Assembly: GCF_000002425.4 (NCBI RefSeq)
Contig: NC_037264.1
Span: 8,530,891 to 8,594,890, forward strand
Length of the DNA stretch: 64,000 bases
Reading direction: 5' to 3'
From: Physcomitrium patens
Taxonomy: Eukaryota; Streptophyta; Bryopsida; Funariales; Funariaceae
In this document: positions 23,263 to 33,398 of the stretch, one piece after another
Layout of the letters: every line of letters starts with the position of its first letter
Position numbering within the stretch: position 1 is the first letter of the stretch
Made by a program: the position numbers and the translations under genes
The notes under the pieces: generated by a model
What the model was told of the DNA's origin: nothing
Seen by the model: only the letters and a program-made list of their open reading frames with translations
The model's database searches: none

Positions 23263-23560
23263 CTGGAGTCAATAAAAATCCATCTAGTATTCCACGTATC
23301 TTTTCTTGAACCATACAAGATAGTGGACATACCAAGAAGATGAGAAGCTCCATCTTCTCTTATACAAGTGGACAATAATGAAGAGTTTGAAATAGAAGAA
23401 GTCTTAGATTCAAGGCGGCACAAAATAAATTAGAATATCTTGTCCATTGGCACGGATATGATATTAGTGAACGCACATGGGAGCCAGTAAAGAATCTTAT
23501 AAATGCAACAAAGGCGGTGGAGGCTTTTCATCGACGACATCCATCAAAATCAAGATAAAA
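23263..23560 (+). pseudogene. B1 integrase tail and chromodomain
   Basis: Right of A2 the B1 reading resumes with the integrase tail and then LEYLVHWHGYDISERTWEP and a Phe-His-Arg-Arg-His end. This is the aromatic-rich chromodomain that ends chromovirus integrases and directs insertion towards modified histones. B4 has the same at 60387-60600. Confidence 0.85.
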
Positions 23561-23652
23561 ATCTTGTTTATAAAAGAAACAACATCTACGCAGGATAACA
23601 TTCTACTTTCAATTCTTGTTTGTAGCTTCTTTGTAGTTGTGATGCTTAGGAG

Positions 23653-24075
23653 ATGGAGAACCAACAACTAGTGGATTCGACTCAAGAGACTTCATTTGCT
23701 GACTTGCCAAACAAGATATTACGATTGTCACAACCTTCAAGACGATGCAATCGAAATGAAGATCTTTAAGAACGACATGTTCTTCCTCGAATAGATGGCG
23801 AGATACAACACATTTGGTATCACGATTTGGGAAGGGACTCTCGATGTTTGGTGATTTTGCTAGAAGTAGCAACAACTCATGATGGTGTTCCAAATATTCT
23901 ATTCGAAGGAAGTTATAAAGGCCTCAACTATGATCAAATAATTGGGTGGTCTTCCTGCCCTGGTGTAGGACACTACCGATGGTTGAGAGGCCCTATCAAT
24001 CATCTTTGAAGAGAATAAAGATCAGAGTATGTAGCAAATATAATTCATCGCATCATAGATTTTCTCAACATATGA
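23653..24075 (+). pseudogene. B1 accessory ORF after the chromodomain
   Basis: An ATG opens MENQQLVDSTQETSFADLPN, and the frame runs on to LGRDSRCLVILLEVATTHDG, ILFEGSYKGLN, VGHYRWLRGPINHL and a C-terminal helix. It matches B4 59870-60292 closely and C2 50796-51125 more distantly. The place, between chromodomain and 3' LTR, is where other elements carry envelope-like or accessory genes. No known domain recognised. Broken in this copy. Confidence 0.7.
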
Positions 24076-24116
24076 TGACCGCTCCTCGTGGAACTCGTGC
24101 CTACAAGAGAGGGCAA

Positions 24117-24677
24117 TGTCATGGACATATTCATGTAAGCTAATAATTACATATAGAAATAGGTAGAAGTAAGTAAAAATAGGTAAAAGTAAGTTAATTC
24201 TATAGTATTTGATATGAAAGCTTCCTAGAAGCTTCATAGATGCTGCTTTGACTTCATAGGTGTCTTTAATTCACTTTTTGGATTAAAAACGTGGTCAATA
24301 AGTTGGCCATGTGCCACACATTTTGTTAGCTTGAAGACCAAGCTAACTATGTGGCCCACACGTAGAAAAACTTACTTTGTAAGCCAAGGCATGTATCCTA
24401 CAAAGTCAATATATATTAGAGATCCTATAGAACATCGCCACATAGCCCCTAGTTAGATAGTATATATAGAGACAAGAGTGAAGCCTTCTTCACTCTTGTC
24501 AACTCCTTTCTTGCTTCCAGTCTTGTTTCAAGGGTCTCTAGTTTTCTTGTCTTTTGGCAATAGCCATTCTAGTTTCTCTTTCAATATACATACTTGTTTA
24601 TTTATATTTTTTTACCTTTCTTTGAGTGAAGGCTCACTTATTTAAATTATCTTTTCATCGAGTTCTTGTCCTTAACG
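24117..24677 (+). repeat. B1 3' LTR (561 bp)
   Basis: Starts TGTCATGGACATATTC and ends near TTGTCCTTAACG, directly followed by the target duplication ccaga. Collinear with 11816-12383. GTATATATAGAGACAAG near 24470 is the TATA region. Confidence 0.9.
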
Positions 24678-24682
24678 CCAGA

Positions 24683-25290
24683 CCAGAGATGGTCTTCGGT
24701 GTTCATGGATTTGTAGACTATGTCAGTTATTATCAAAGATTCATTTGTTTATTCATAGTTATTTGTCAACCTTTAATAAACTTACTAAAGAAACCTCCAT
24801 TAGATGGGATTAGTCCCATCTGGACCATAGAGTATACCATGGCTTTTGTAAGCGTTGAAGTCAAAATTGGTCTCTGCCCCAATATTGGTGGCTCCTCGTT
24901 GGATAGAGCCCTTTCATGTATACGTTGATGCATCCAATTTTGCTATTAGATCGGTGTTAAGTCAGAAGGATGACAAGGATCTAGATCATCCTATCTATTA
25001 TGCTAGTCGATAATTGGTGGCTATCGAACGCAATTACACTACTTCTGAATGAGAAGCATTGGATATGATATACTCGGTTCAGAAATTTCAGCACTATTTG
25101 CTTGGGTACCCATTTATTTTTTATGTGGATCACAATGCCCTCAAATATATGATTAATAAGCCTCAATTGAGTGGGCACATTGCCTGATGGATCTTACTCT
25201 TACAAGATTTTAATTTTACAATTGTTGTACGACCTCGGAAGAAACATGCCAATGCTGATCATTTATCCTAGTTGTCTAATATTCTCGGCA
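24683..25290 (+). pseudogene. D1 RT end and RNase H
   Basis: Continues D1 after B1: FGVHGFVDYVSYYQRFI is the RT connection motif. RNase H follows with VYVDASNFAIRSVLSQK, HPIYYASR, FYVDHNALKYM and HANADHLS in order, which covers the catalytic Asp strand, the second Asp, and the D-H end. Broken in several places. Confidence 0.85.
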
Positions 25291-25429
25291 AAGACTCTGT
25301 CCTGGATGCTCTTCTCGATGTTGAATTATTTGTGGCGGATGTGATTTTTTCCGAGTATAGTGAAATCATTCAGTTTCTGACCTTCCACACCTTTCCGCCG
25401 ACTTTCACCAATAAGCTTAAGAAATGATT

Positions 25430-26650
25430 CATTCTGAAGAGTGCCCCATACACGATGATTTGCAATGCTTTATATAAACAAGGCAAAGATGGCATTTTAT
25501 GATACTGTATCTTTCCAAGTGAAATTCAGTCGATCCTAGAACGTTACCATTTGGATAGTTGTGGCGGTCATTTTGCGAGAGATAATACTGCTCGCAAGGC
25601 TTTAATGGCCAGATATTTGTGGCCTACAATGTTTTTTGATGCGCACCAATTTGTTCATCGTTGTGATTTCTATCAATGAATTGGTCGACCCATAGGCACT
25701 TCGACCATGTCGTTAGTTTCAATCTTGGCATAAGCACCATCAAAAAATGGAGTATTGATTTTGTCGGTCCTATCGTACCAGCATCCAAACCTGGCCAAAA
25801 GCAATATATTTTTGTCGCCACTGACTATGTAACCAAATGGGCAGAGGTTGTTACTATCCGCAATGATAATGTCAATACGGTGGCTAATTTTTTATACGAG
25901 AATATTATAACTCGATTTGGGTGTTCGAAGGAATTGGTTAGCAATCGCGACACTCATTTCATAAATGCTACCATAGCTGCTTTCATGAACACATATGAAA
26001 TTAAGCATCGAAAAACCACTCCATATCATCCTCGTGCTAATGGACAAACAGAAAAGACCAACAGAATTTTGTGCAAGATCTTCACTAAGATAATTTTGGG
26101 AGTAAGTACCGATTGGAAGACCAAACTTTTTACGGCTTTGTGGGCATATCGCACCGCATATAAAGTAACTACCAACTCTACTCTATTTCAACTAATTTAT
26201 GATCAAGAGGTAATTTTACCTATCGAGTTGGATGTTCAAAGTTTACGGATTGCCTTCGATGAATGACTCAATGACAAAGAGTCATTACATTTTTGGTTGG
26301 CAAAATTAGAAGAATTGGATGAAATACGAGCTATAGCTCTTTTTAATATAGAAGCGATTCAAAAATGGAGGAAGAGTTAATATGATAGTAAACTGCGTCT
26401 AAAGATTTTTATGCCCAATGCTTTGGTATTACTGTATGATAGCCAATTTAATCATTTTCCGAAAAAATTTCAAGTTTGCTGGCATAGGTCGTATCGCATG
26501 GTTGAAGGTTTTTCCAATCGATTTGTTTAATTGGAAGATTTCATGGGCCATCACTTCAGTACCCACATTAACGAGAACCGATTACGGTTATATAATACAT
26601 CAAAACCTGAGACGAGATTTCATTTGTTTTTGGAGGGGTGACTTCGAATG
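25430..26650 (+). pseudogene. D1 integrase
   Basis: A zinc domain lies near 25540-25680 (HLDSCGGHFARDNTARK, then CDFYQ). The core is well preserved at 25676-26266: KKWSIDFVGPIVPAS with the first Asp, YVTKWAEVVTIRND, LVSNRDTHFIN for the second, and HPRANGQTEKTNRILCK with Glu. The C-terminal domain (LLYDSQFNHFPKKFQ, then NENRLRLY) ends near 26650. No chromodomain follows. Confidence 0.88.
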
Positions 26651-26938
26651 GACACAAGGTAGACCTAAATATGGTATAAGTACGTTAGGATGTAGAGGCG
26701 GCTGAAAAGATAATTAGTAATTATTAATGTGTCAGATGGGACGGAGGTGAGAAATGGATAGTACGGATAAGATGTTGTAATTATCACCAGATAGTAAAAA
26801 GAATAGGAATGAGGCACCATTTAAAGGTCATTCTGTGTTGTCATTCTTGGTTGTTTTTTTTTTTGAGATTGCTATTTCTTATGTTCCTTACATTTTCGAG
26901 CGTAGTAGTTCTAGTTAAGAGTTTGAAAGAGGGAGCAA

Positions 26939-27637
26939 TATGACAATTGAAAGTACAAAGTGAGCTACAGACAAAGAGAATAGTGGCCGAAATGTGAGAG
27001 CTAGATGCGCATCAAAACCACCTTCTGTGATAATCGTGTTACCAATATGGAGCTCATGAAGTTAGAAATTTTTTGGATGCCAAAAAGAATAAAAGACTTT
27101 CGAAATGCGTAGTTGTTCCAGTTTTTACACCTGTCAAATTCCTTACCATCAATTAATGTGTCACTAATAGAGGAATATATCGCAAACTATGACCCAAAGG
27201 ATAGATCGAGTGTAGTATAAGGGCGAGTTATCAGGATTGATGGAACAATCTTGGAAAAGGTGTTATTTCTTCCCATTGGAGAGATAGCGATAGGAGTTGA
27301 TGACTCAAGCGACTTCAATCCAGGAAAATATTTCAAGGGAGGTATGTCGGCCTTTGAGAGGAGCCAAGGTTGGCTGACTACAAAGGCAATTTCACCAGAA
27401 CTCGTAGAATAGTTTCGTTTTGTGGTGAGGCAGTTAGGATAGTACTAACATCCCACATATATGTCCAAATGGTTATTATATGTAACGGTAGGGGCACCAG
27501 AAGGGATGGTGTTCAACTAGGCAACATACATAGCCACTCGTATTCATGCAGAGATAGGAGCCAAGTGAAAATTGAGAAAATTTACTTATTTGCTTGATTC
27601 CAATTACGTATATGCTGTGATCGTGCACACATTGCGT
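26939..27637 (+). pseudogene. D1 third ORF, first part
   Basis: About 300 bp after integrase a plus-strand reading starts with an ATG (MTIESTK). Later stretches are readable in separate frames: PVKFLTIN, a GRVIRIDGTILEKVLFLPIGEI-like stretch, FNPGKYFKGGMSAFE, VFNWATYIATRIHAEIG and SNYVYAVIVHTLR. I recognise no named domain. It lies where plant Ty3/gypsy elements carry an extra or envelope-like gene. The F2 solo LTR splits it. Confidence 0.55.
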
Positions 27638-27792
27638 AGTCGTTCTATAAATGCTTACAGTATGTAAAAATTAGCTAAAACATATTATATGTTGATAAAT
27701 CTAGATGTATGTTAGAGGGGCTAATAGAGTAATTTAAAAGGAATTGGAATAAGAAACTTTACTTTGTTTCTTTATTTCTTTTGATTTTGACA

Positions 27793-27840
<48 letters not shown>

Positions 27841-28923
27841 ACCTAAATATTTAGTATGAAACCTTGGGAAAAGGTGGAAACCTAAGGATGAAAATCTAAA
27901 CTAGTAGGAAGCTAATTGGGAGGGATGAAAGCAAGGCATGGTCGGATGAAGGCAAGGAATGGAGAACTTCATCCCTATTGGTCGAATACCATGCCCAATG
28001 GGCTTTGAGGAGGTTGCCTGCGACCTTAAGAAGGGTTTCGGCAACTTCAAAGGGAGAATTCGGATATTAGAAGCTAGGATTGTAAAGTTTAGGATTTGGA
28101 GAACAGTTTTTGTACCAAAATTAGAGGATTTGGAGTTAGGGTGAAAAAGTTATAACCGTTTGAAGTTAAGGTGTTTATTTAAGACATACTATTACTCTTT
28201 TGAGAGTACGAAGAGTTCTACAGCAGCTTTTGAAGATCGGAAGGTGCAATTGGAACGGCGATTTCAAAGCCTACATCTCTCATGAAAGAATTATTGCTTT
28301 TAGAATTCATATGAAGGATTTGTAAGGAGTTGAAGGCGACGCTTCCAAATCAAAAGCAGTAAGTAAGTGGGTTTGTTTGTAGTAATGGTTGAAGCCATAA
28401 CTTGAGTTTTCGGACAAAATTTTGGCTCAAACTTTTTTGGAAAATATAAAATTTTGTGTTAAAAAGCTATATATACAAATTTCGTGGCATTTGAGCTTAT
28501 ATTTTGTGAGATATGAAGAAAATTGCACGCAGATGTATAAAGACAAGGGTTTGAAGTGGCTGTTAGGGATTTCAAGATATCTCAAGATTTGCAATGAATT
28601 TGCGGTTGAAAATTTTTGTAGAAGTTAATAAGAGTACATCAGTACCTCATATAAAATTAGAGTTTGTTTGGATGGTCGGATTAAGAGATATGAGGTGTTT
28701 AAGTTCAGGAAAATCTCCACATAAGAATAAACAAGGATTTAGAAGATTTTATCATATTTTGGAAGTTGTGGGTTACTTTAGGATTGTGTATTTGGTGTAA
28801 TTACTCAAAAAGAGAAAAATTATATATAAACTTAGGGCTTCCCTTATTTTCAAGCTTGATTGAATAATTAGTGACAGCCAGAAGTCTAGCGTTTTCTTGA
28901 GGCAAACTCTCTCTACGCCGATA
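27638..28923 (+). repeat. Solo LTR F2 (1286 bp)
   Basis: Starts AGTCGTTCTATAAATGC and ends TACGCCGATA, collinear with F1. Flanked by an exact 4-bp duplication, gcgt at 27634-27637 and 28924-28927, and by D1 third-ORF sequence on both sides. A TA run lies at 27796-27838. Confidence 0.82.
27796..27838. repeat. (TA)n microsatellite in F2
   Basis: About 43 bp of pure TA repeats at the same LTR position as in F1, but longer. Confidence 0.95.
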
Positions 28924-28927
28924 GCGT

Positions 28928-30250
28928 CAAACACTACCAATAGAAGAAAGTCATGTACTAATGCCAGTGCCTCTATAGAAAGAATGAAATTTGTTGGCAT
29001 AGAATGTCAATACAGTGGATGTAATACACAAAATTGGAGAATCAAGTCATACAATGGCACAAGGGGTCATTCGAGTTATTGAATCAAAACGGATTCTAAT
29101 TTGTTTAGTGGTGGAGGAAAAGAATGAAACCCCAATTTCAATGGATATTAATCAATTAGCGTTTCCATAGGGTCGATTGTCCAAAGGAATACCTCTTAAG
29201 AATACTTTATTGAAGCACATTTCACAAATACATTATATGGTGCGTGCATTGGATTTAGAGGACAGTAAGAAGGTGATATCAGAGCAAAACCGAAGAATTG
29301 AAGAGCAAGAACAGACGATAAAAGAAATTAGAGAATCCAAGCTGGTATTGGAGTAGAAATGGATTCACCAATATGAATCTTCGACAGAAGAAAAAGAACA
29401 CATCTTATAGATTGTGGAAGGGTAACGGGATGAATTGATCCAGAATCGCAAGACATGGAATTTGAAATAGGAGAAATTCAAATGTTACTTGCAGGCGGAA
29501 GGAGACAAGGTAGAGTTATTGATAAAAGTGAAAGAAGCATTGAATGACCAATTCACATGTAAAACGGAGAAGTTGAGGTCCAAAATCGAAGTTTTACAAG
29601 CTGAGGTGAGAAAATTGATGGAAGAGTTAACAGTGAGAAGTTAGTCACAAGGATCAATTGAAGATGTTCCAAAATGGATGAGTCAGCAACAACATCAATT
29701 GGAACTTTGGAATGCCCAGATCTTGAAACTGGAGGCTCAAGTCTATAAATTAGGTGAGTATAATGAAGATCTATCAAACTAGTTGAAGAGGAGTCAATGG
29801 AGAGATTATAGGAGGAGAAAAATTTGAATTTAGAACCAGAATCGATGGAACTTATATTCGATAATGCAGCAAATGATTAATTGGATGGGCCAGAGGAACT
29901 AGTAACTTTGTAGAGTTTTGTTAAGTAGCTTTTAGATAGGAATCAATTGTGTGTTTGCGAGGATGATGCACAGATAGGAATAGGGCTATGTAGAATAGAT
30001 ATTAGTTTGTTTTTGTAAGATATTGATAAAATAGTTTAATAGTCCATAGAATAGTCAGTTCAGGAGGATAAATGGTTGATTTAGTTACTAAAAGTGGTTA
30101 ATAACAAGATTACAATTAGGATCTGTAAATCAGTAGTAATTATATAAGAGTTGTAGAAGTTTGTTGGAGAGTCAGACCGTAATAGTCATGAGCCGGGATT
30201 AAGCTTGGTGCTACCTCTTTGTTTTCTTTGTTGTTTTTGTTATTGAAGAA
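28928..30250 (+). pseudogene. D1 third ORF, coiled-coil part
   Basis: After F2 the plus strand reads SCTNASASIERMKFVGIEC and then, from about 29250, a long heptad-like stretch rich in Glu, Lys, Gln and Leu (ISEQNRRIEEQEQTIKEIRE, then KLRSKIEVLQAEVRKLMEEL). This has the composition of a coiled coil of some 200 residues. The last part (LCVCEDDAQIGIGLCRIDI) is found again at the far end of D2 (37929-38265). Function unknown. Broken in many places. Confidence 0.6.
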
Positions 30251-30253
30251 TAA

Positions 30254-30642
30254 TGGATAGTTTTTGAATACTGAGAAGTGAGTTTGTGGAATAAATCAGA
30301 GATTGATTTATGAATTATTGATTATGTAATTGGAATATTATGTGATTGAATTATATGAGAAGTTATTGGAAAATTGATTATGATTTGAAGATTATGATTA
30401 TTGTTTATCAAGAGTTGTGTGTGTTTTAAACAGAGAAAGTTTGTGATTATAGAAATTTTGTGGATCCAGATTGGTTGGAGTGAAGTCTGTTTTCCTGGTG
30501 TTGGATGGGAATTATTGCATTTTGAGCAGTTTTTTGAGAATGCAAGGTTGCACATTGTGATTATCAGTTGATGAAGGAATATTGTTCTTAGAAGGAAGCA
30601 TTGTAGTGTTTCTTGGTATTTTAGTGGTCCGGATTATAGTTA
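30254..30642 (+). repeat. D1 3' LTR (partial)
   Basis: Starting at TGGATAGTTTTTGAATAC, about 390 bp match the minus strand of 37285-37928, which lies next to the D2 leader. The match starts where the third ORF ends. The right end stops against a copy of the D leader. Confidence 0.65.
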
Positions 30643-30770
30643 ACTGTGTGATCCTAATAAGTAAAGTTCATGCACTTAATCTTTCCCTAAATTCAAATTT
30701 CCCTATAAAGGTTTATTCTGGAAGGAATTTGTAGAATAAGTAAAACAAAAATTACACAATGCATCTACTC
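30643..30770 (-). repeat. Extra copy of the D leader
   Basis: This block (from TAACTGTGTGATCC to AAGTAAAACAAAAATTACAC) aligns with 37143-37270 (from TAATTGTGTGACCC to AAGTAAAACAATAATCACAT) in the same direction. In D2 that sequence is the leader between LTR and gag. Here it lies between D2 RNase H and the D1 LTR. Confidence 0.65.
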
Positions 30771-30774
30771 AATT

Positions 30775-31230
30775 GAAATTTATTAACCATATACTTAAGA
30801 GCATTGTGATTGACATAAAACACAAAGACATAACCAAGGAAATAATGCCAAAATTTTTGAATAGAATAAATCATTCTTGAAGCTTCCAGTTCAATCGTAG
30901 TATAATTTTATTCAGTTGCAACCAATTGTCAACTAGCATAATATATTAAATGATCCAAACTCTTTTCATCTTTCTAATTCAACATAGATCCTATAGCAAC
31001 ATTAGATGCATCAACATAAACATAAAAAAGTTTTGTCCAACAAAGTGCAATCAGTACTTGTGCAAACACCAATTTTTTTTTTAATTCCATAAACACAATT
31101 GTACATTCCTTAGTCCAAATTGGACTAGATCCATTCAACGTGGGTTCTTTCAAGAGATTAGGTAAAGGCTGATATATGACTACAAATAAATGAATAAATT
31201 ATTAATAATAGGTGATATAGCCAACAAAAC
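30775..31230 (-). pseudogene. D2 RNase H (partial)
   Basis: Minus-strand reading resembles the D1 RNase H start, with a VYVDASNVAIGS-like stretch near 31000. Short and decayed; placed by its position after RT. Confidence 0.55.
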
Positions 31231-31239
31231 CACGAATAC

Positions 31240-31920
31240 TTGATACTATTTTAAGCTTTGATAAAGCCAATATATGAGGAATCTTTTTTTTGGATCAGTA
31301 GCAATATTAGCCTGTGAAACGATGTGTCCCAATAATTTACCAAACGGTACTCCAAATTGGCATTTCTCCAAATTCAATGAAATTCTATAATGGCGACAAT
31401 AATTTAAATACTTACCAAGACATTCCAAAAATATCTCCATTGAATGTCGTTAATGATCCTAAAAAACTTGCATTATTATCCTCTGAAATGTGGTTGGTGC
31501 ATTACATAATTCAAATGGCATAATTTTATAAACAAAGGTCCTCTAGTCCGTAGTGAAAGTAGTCTTTAACTGGTCTTCTTTTACAATTTTAACTTGATTG
31601 TAACATGAAAATCCATCCAAAAAGGAATAACATTCATGCTTGACTACAACATTTAGGATACTATTTGTAAAAGGTAAAGAAAAATAATCCTTCTTGATAG
31701 TCATGTTTAACTTATGAAAATCTTGACAGTTTCAAATTTTTCCATTTTTCTTTGGCACCATTACAATTAGTGAAATCCATTCACTATATAGAACTAGATA
31801 AATAAAACCCACATCAAGAAGTTTGTCTAATTCTTCTTTCACCATAAGGAAATATTTTGGATTGCATTTATGTTGTCTTTGATGAACTGATATAGCATTC
31901 CCCTCCAAAATAATTCAATG
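31240..31920 (-). pseudogene. D2 reverse transcriptase
   Basis: Minus strand gives LEKCQFGVPFGKLLGHIVSQ (RT thumb side) at 31246-31440. Before it come stretches matching VPKKN, CQDFHKLN and SFLDGFSCYNQ-type motifs near 31560-31800. Collinear with D1 11193-11815. Confidence 0.75.
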
Positions 31921-31989
31921 TTCACTAACTTTAGCAAGAATGCCTTTCAAATCTACATATGACTATGAAAATGAAGATTTATAATGTAA

Positions 31990-33398
31990 AAAAAAAGCCT
32001 TCTAGTTTTCTAACTCAATATATATAATTCCATTGTATACTTTGATAACCTTCGATATTTCATTAGTGCCTAAGTTGAGGGATTGGCACACAAGTTCCTC
32101 GACAATATCCGATTTGATCTTTTTTTTTGGCTCATAATCTCTCATATATTCCAACCAATTGAAACTATTCAATTGTAGTTTCAATGTATTGACTTCATTA
32201 ACCACAAAATTATTCATCCAATCAACAATATTATGATCAGAATTTGCTGTATCCTCCAAATATACTAAATATTTGTCAGGTCTTCTACATTGGTATAATA
32301 CGCCTTACTGCTACAGGTGACATAGATCACCGCCAACTTGTATTATATTGATAATTTCATCATATTTTATATCAGATTGACCCTCATCGTTAGATATTAC
32401 CTCTAAATTTAGAATTTAATTTCCAATGATATTGAATTGAGTATATTTATAACACAATCTTGTCTTTTTTTTTCCAATAGTCAACGTTCTACGCTCCCAA
32501 TCATTCCTAGCTTTGGCTTAATATGGCCATAGTCTATCTGATAAGATAGGATAGGATAATGTGGAACTTTATAATTAAAAATTAATATAATTAATCTTGT
32601 ATAAGATTCTAATAATTATAGTGGCAATATTGTATAAGATATCCATTGATTTTACGTGACAATGATCTACCATTCTTAATATCAATGTCATAGGTAATAA
32701 TCATTTTAAATCTAAGTCCTCCATTGTATCAAAATTCATTAGATTCATACTAGAGCCACTATCCACTTGAACACTGAAAATAAGAACACCATTGATAGAT
32801 ACATCAATAGTTGATGCTCTCAAATTGGAATTTAAATTAATTTCAAAAAAATTCTTTTACAAGACCTATGTCTTATTAATGACGAATTCAATGTAGAACG
32901 ATATTTTGAGGCTATTGCAAAAAGTTGCTTCATTGTAATAGAAGGCTGAATTACATCCAAATATTTTAAAATATCATACGATTCCATATTAGTAGTGATT
33001 CCCAGAGTCCTCTTCTTTTTCATGGATTTCAACTTAACTCCTTGAGATAATATATTTTTCTTTATGGAATTTAAATGTGGAATAGCTAAATGAACTTTGT
33101 CAAGATATCCATCTATGAAAAGATCCTTTAATGTATAAGATGGCTCTTGAAACTTCCTAAATAATGGTATTCGTTTAGGTTGAATTAATACCTCAATTCT
33201 AGAAATATTATTGGATTGCACGGACAGACCAGGTCCCAACATTGGTAATATTTTTAGTACAAGTATTGGATGTAGAATTTCTATAATTGGATTGAAATGG
33301 TTCTTCACAATTGATGCATCCAATTGTAGAATTGGATCTTTTCCTTTTTGCTAGCCTCTGATCAGTAGTGCATGAATGCATTCCATCTAATTTACAAG
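31990..33398 (-). pseudogene. D2 protease region and linkers
   Basis: Segment 32832-33323 (LKSMKKKRTLGITTNMESYD, ILKYLDVIQPSITMKQLF) matches the D1 spacer at 10054-10272. The minus strand near 32740-32790 holds the protease-loop region. Segment 32002-32259 matches the D1 protease-RT linker (VDWMNNF against IDWMTKY). Decayed. Confidence 0.65.

Larger units (their letters stand above)
11816..24677 (+). mobile_element. Element B1: chromovirus inserted in D1
   Basis: Two LTRs of the same type bound gag, protease, RT, RNase H, integrase, chromodomain and a small extra ORF, all on the plus strand. The target duplication ccaga is at 11811-11815 and 24678-24682, and D1 RT continues across it. The LTRs differ at roughly one position in eight by eye, so the insertion is fairly old. 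A2 later entered its integrase C-terminal region at 16826. It is broken, with over ten interruptions. Confidence 0.92.
7171..30642 (+). mobile_element. Element D1: non-chromodomain Ty3/gypsy element, host of a nest
   Basis: Once the later insertions (7439-8713, 11816-24677, 27638-28923) are set aside, the plus strand shows gag, protease, RT, RNase H, integrase, a third ORF and a 3' LTR in order. It is entered at its left by C1, so its 5' LTR lies outside. It is broken in many places, well over ten, making it the oldest layer of the nest. D2 is a second copy in the other direction. No chromodomain follows integrase, and an extra ORF does, which fits the plant Ty3/gypsy branch without chromodomains (the Tat/Athila/Ogre-like side). 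Exact lineage is inferred. Confidence 0.85.

Noticed and set aside
23609-23893. Antisense frame of the accessory ORF (also 60052-60300)
   Set aside because: Seen in both B1 and B4 only because the sense ORF is conserved; the antisense frame has no sensible start or neighbours.
7439-28923. F1 and F2 as the two LTRs of D1
   Set aside because: They lie at both ends of a gag-pol block, but each has its own 4-bp target duplication, D1 coding sequence lies on both outer sides, and a different LTR (30254-30642, matching the D2 LTR) follows the third ORF.
30322-30555. Minus-strand frame rich in Asn, His and Ile
   Set aside because: Antisense of the D1 LTR; no match in the D2 LTR frame.
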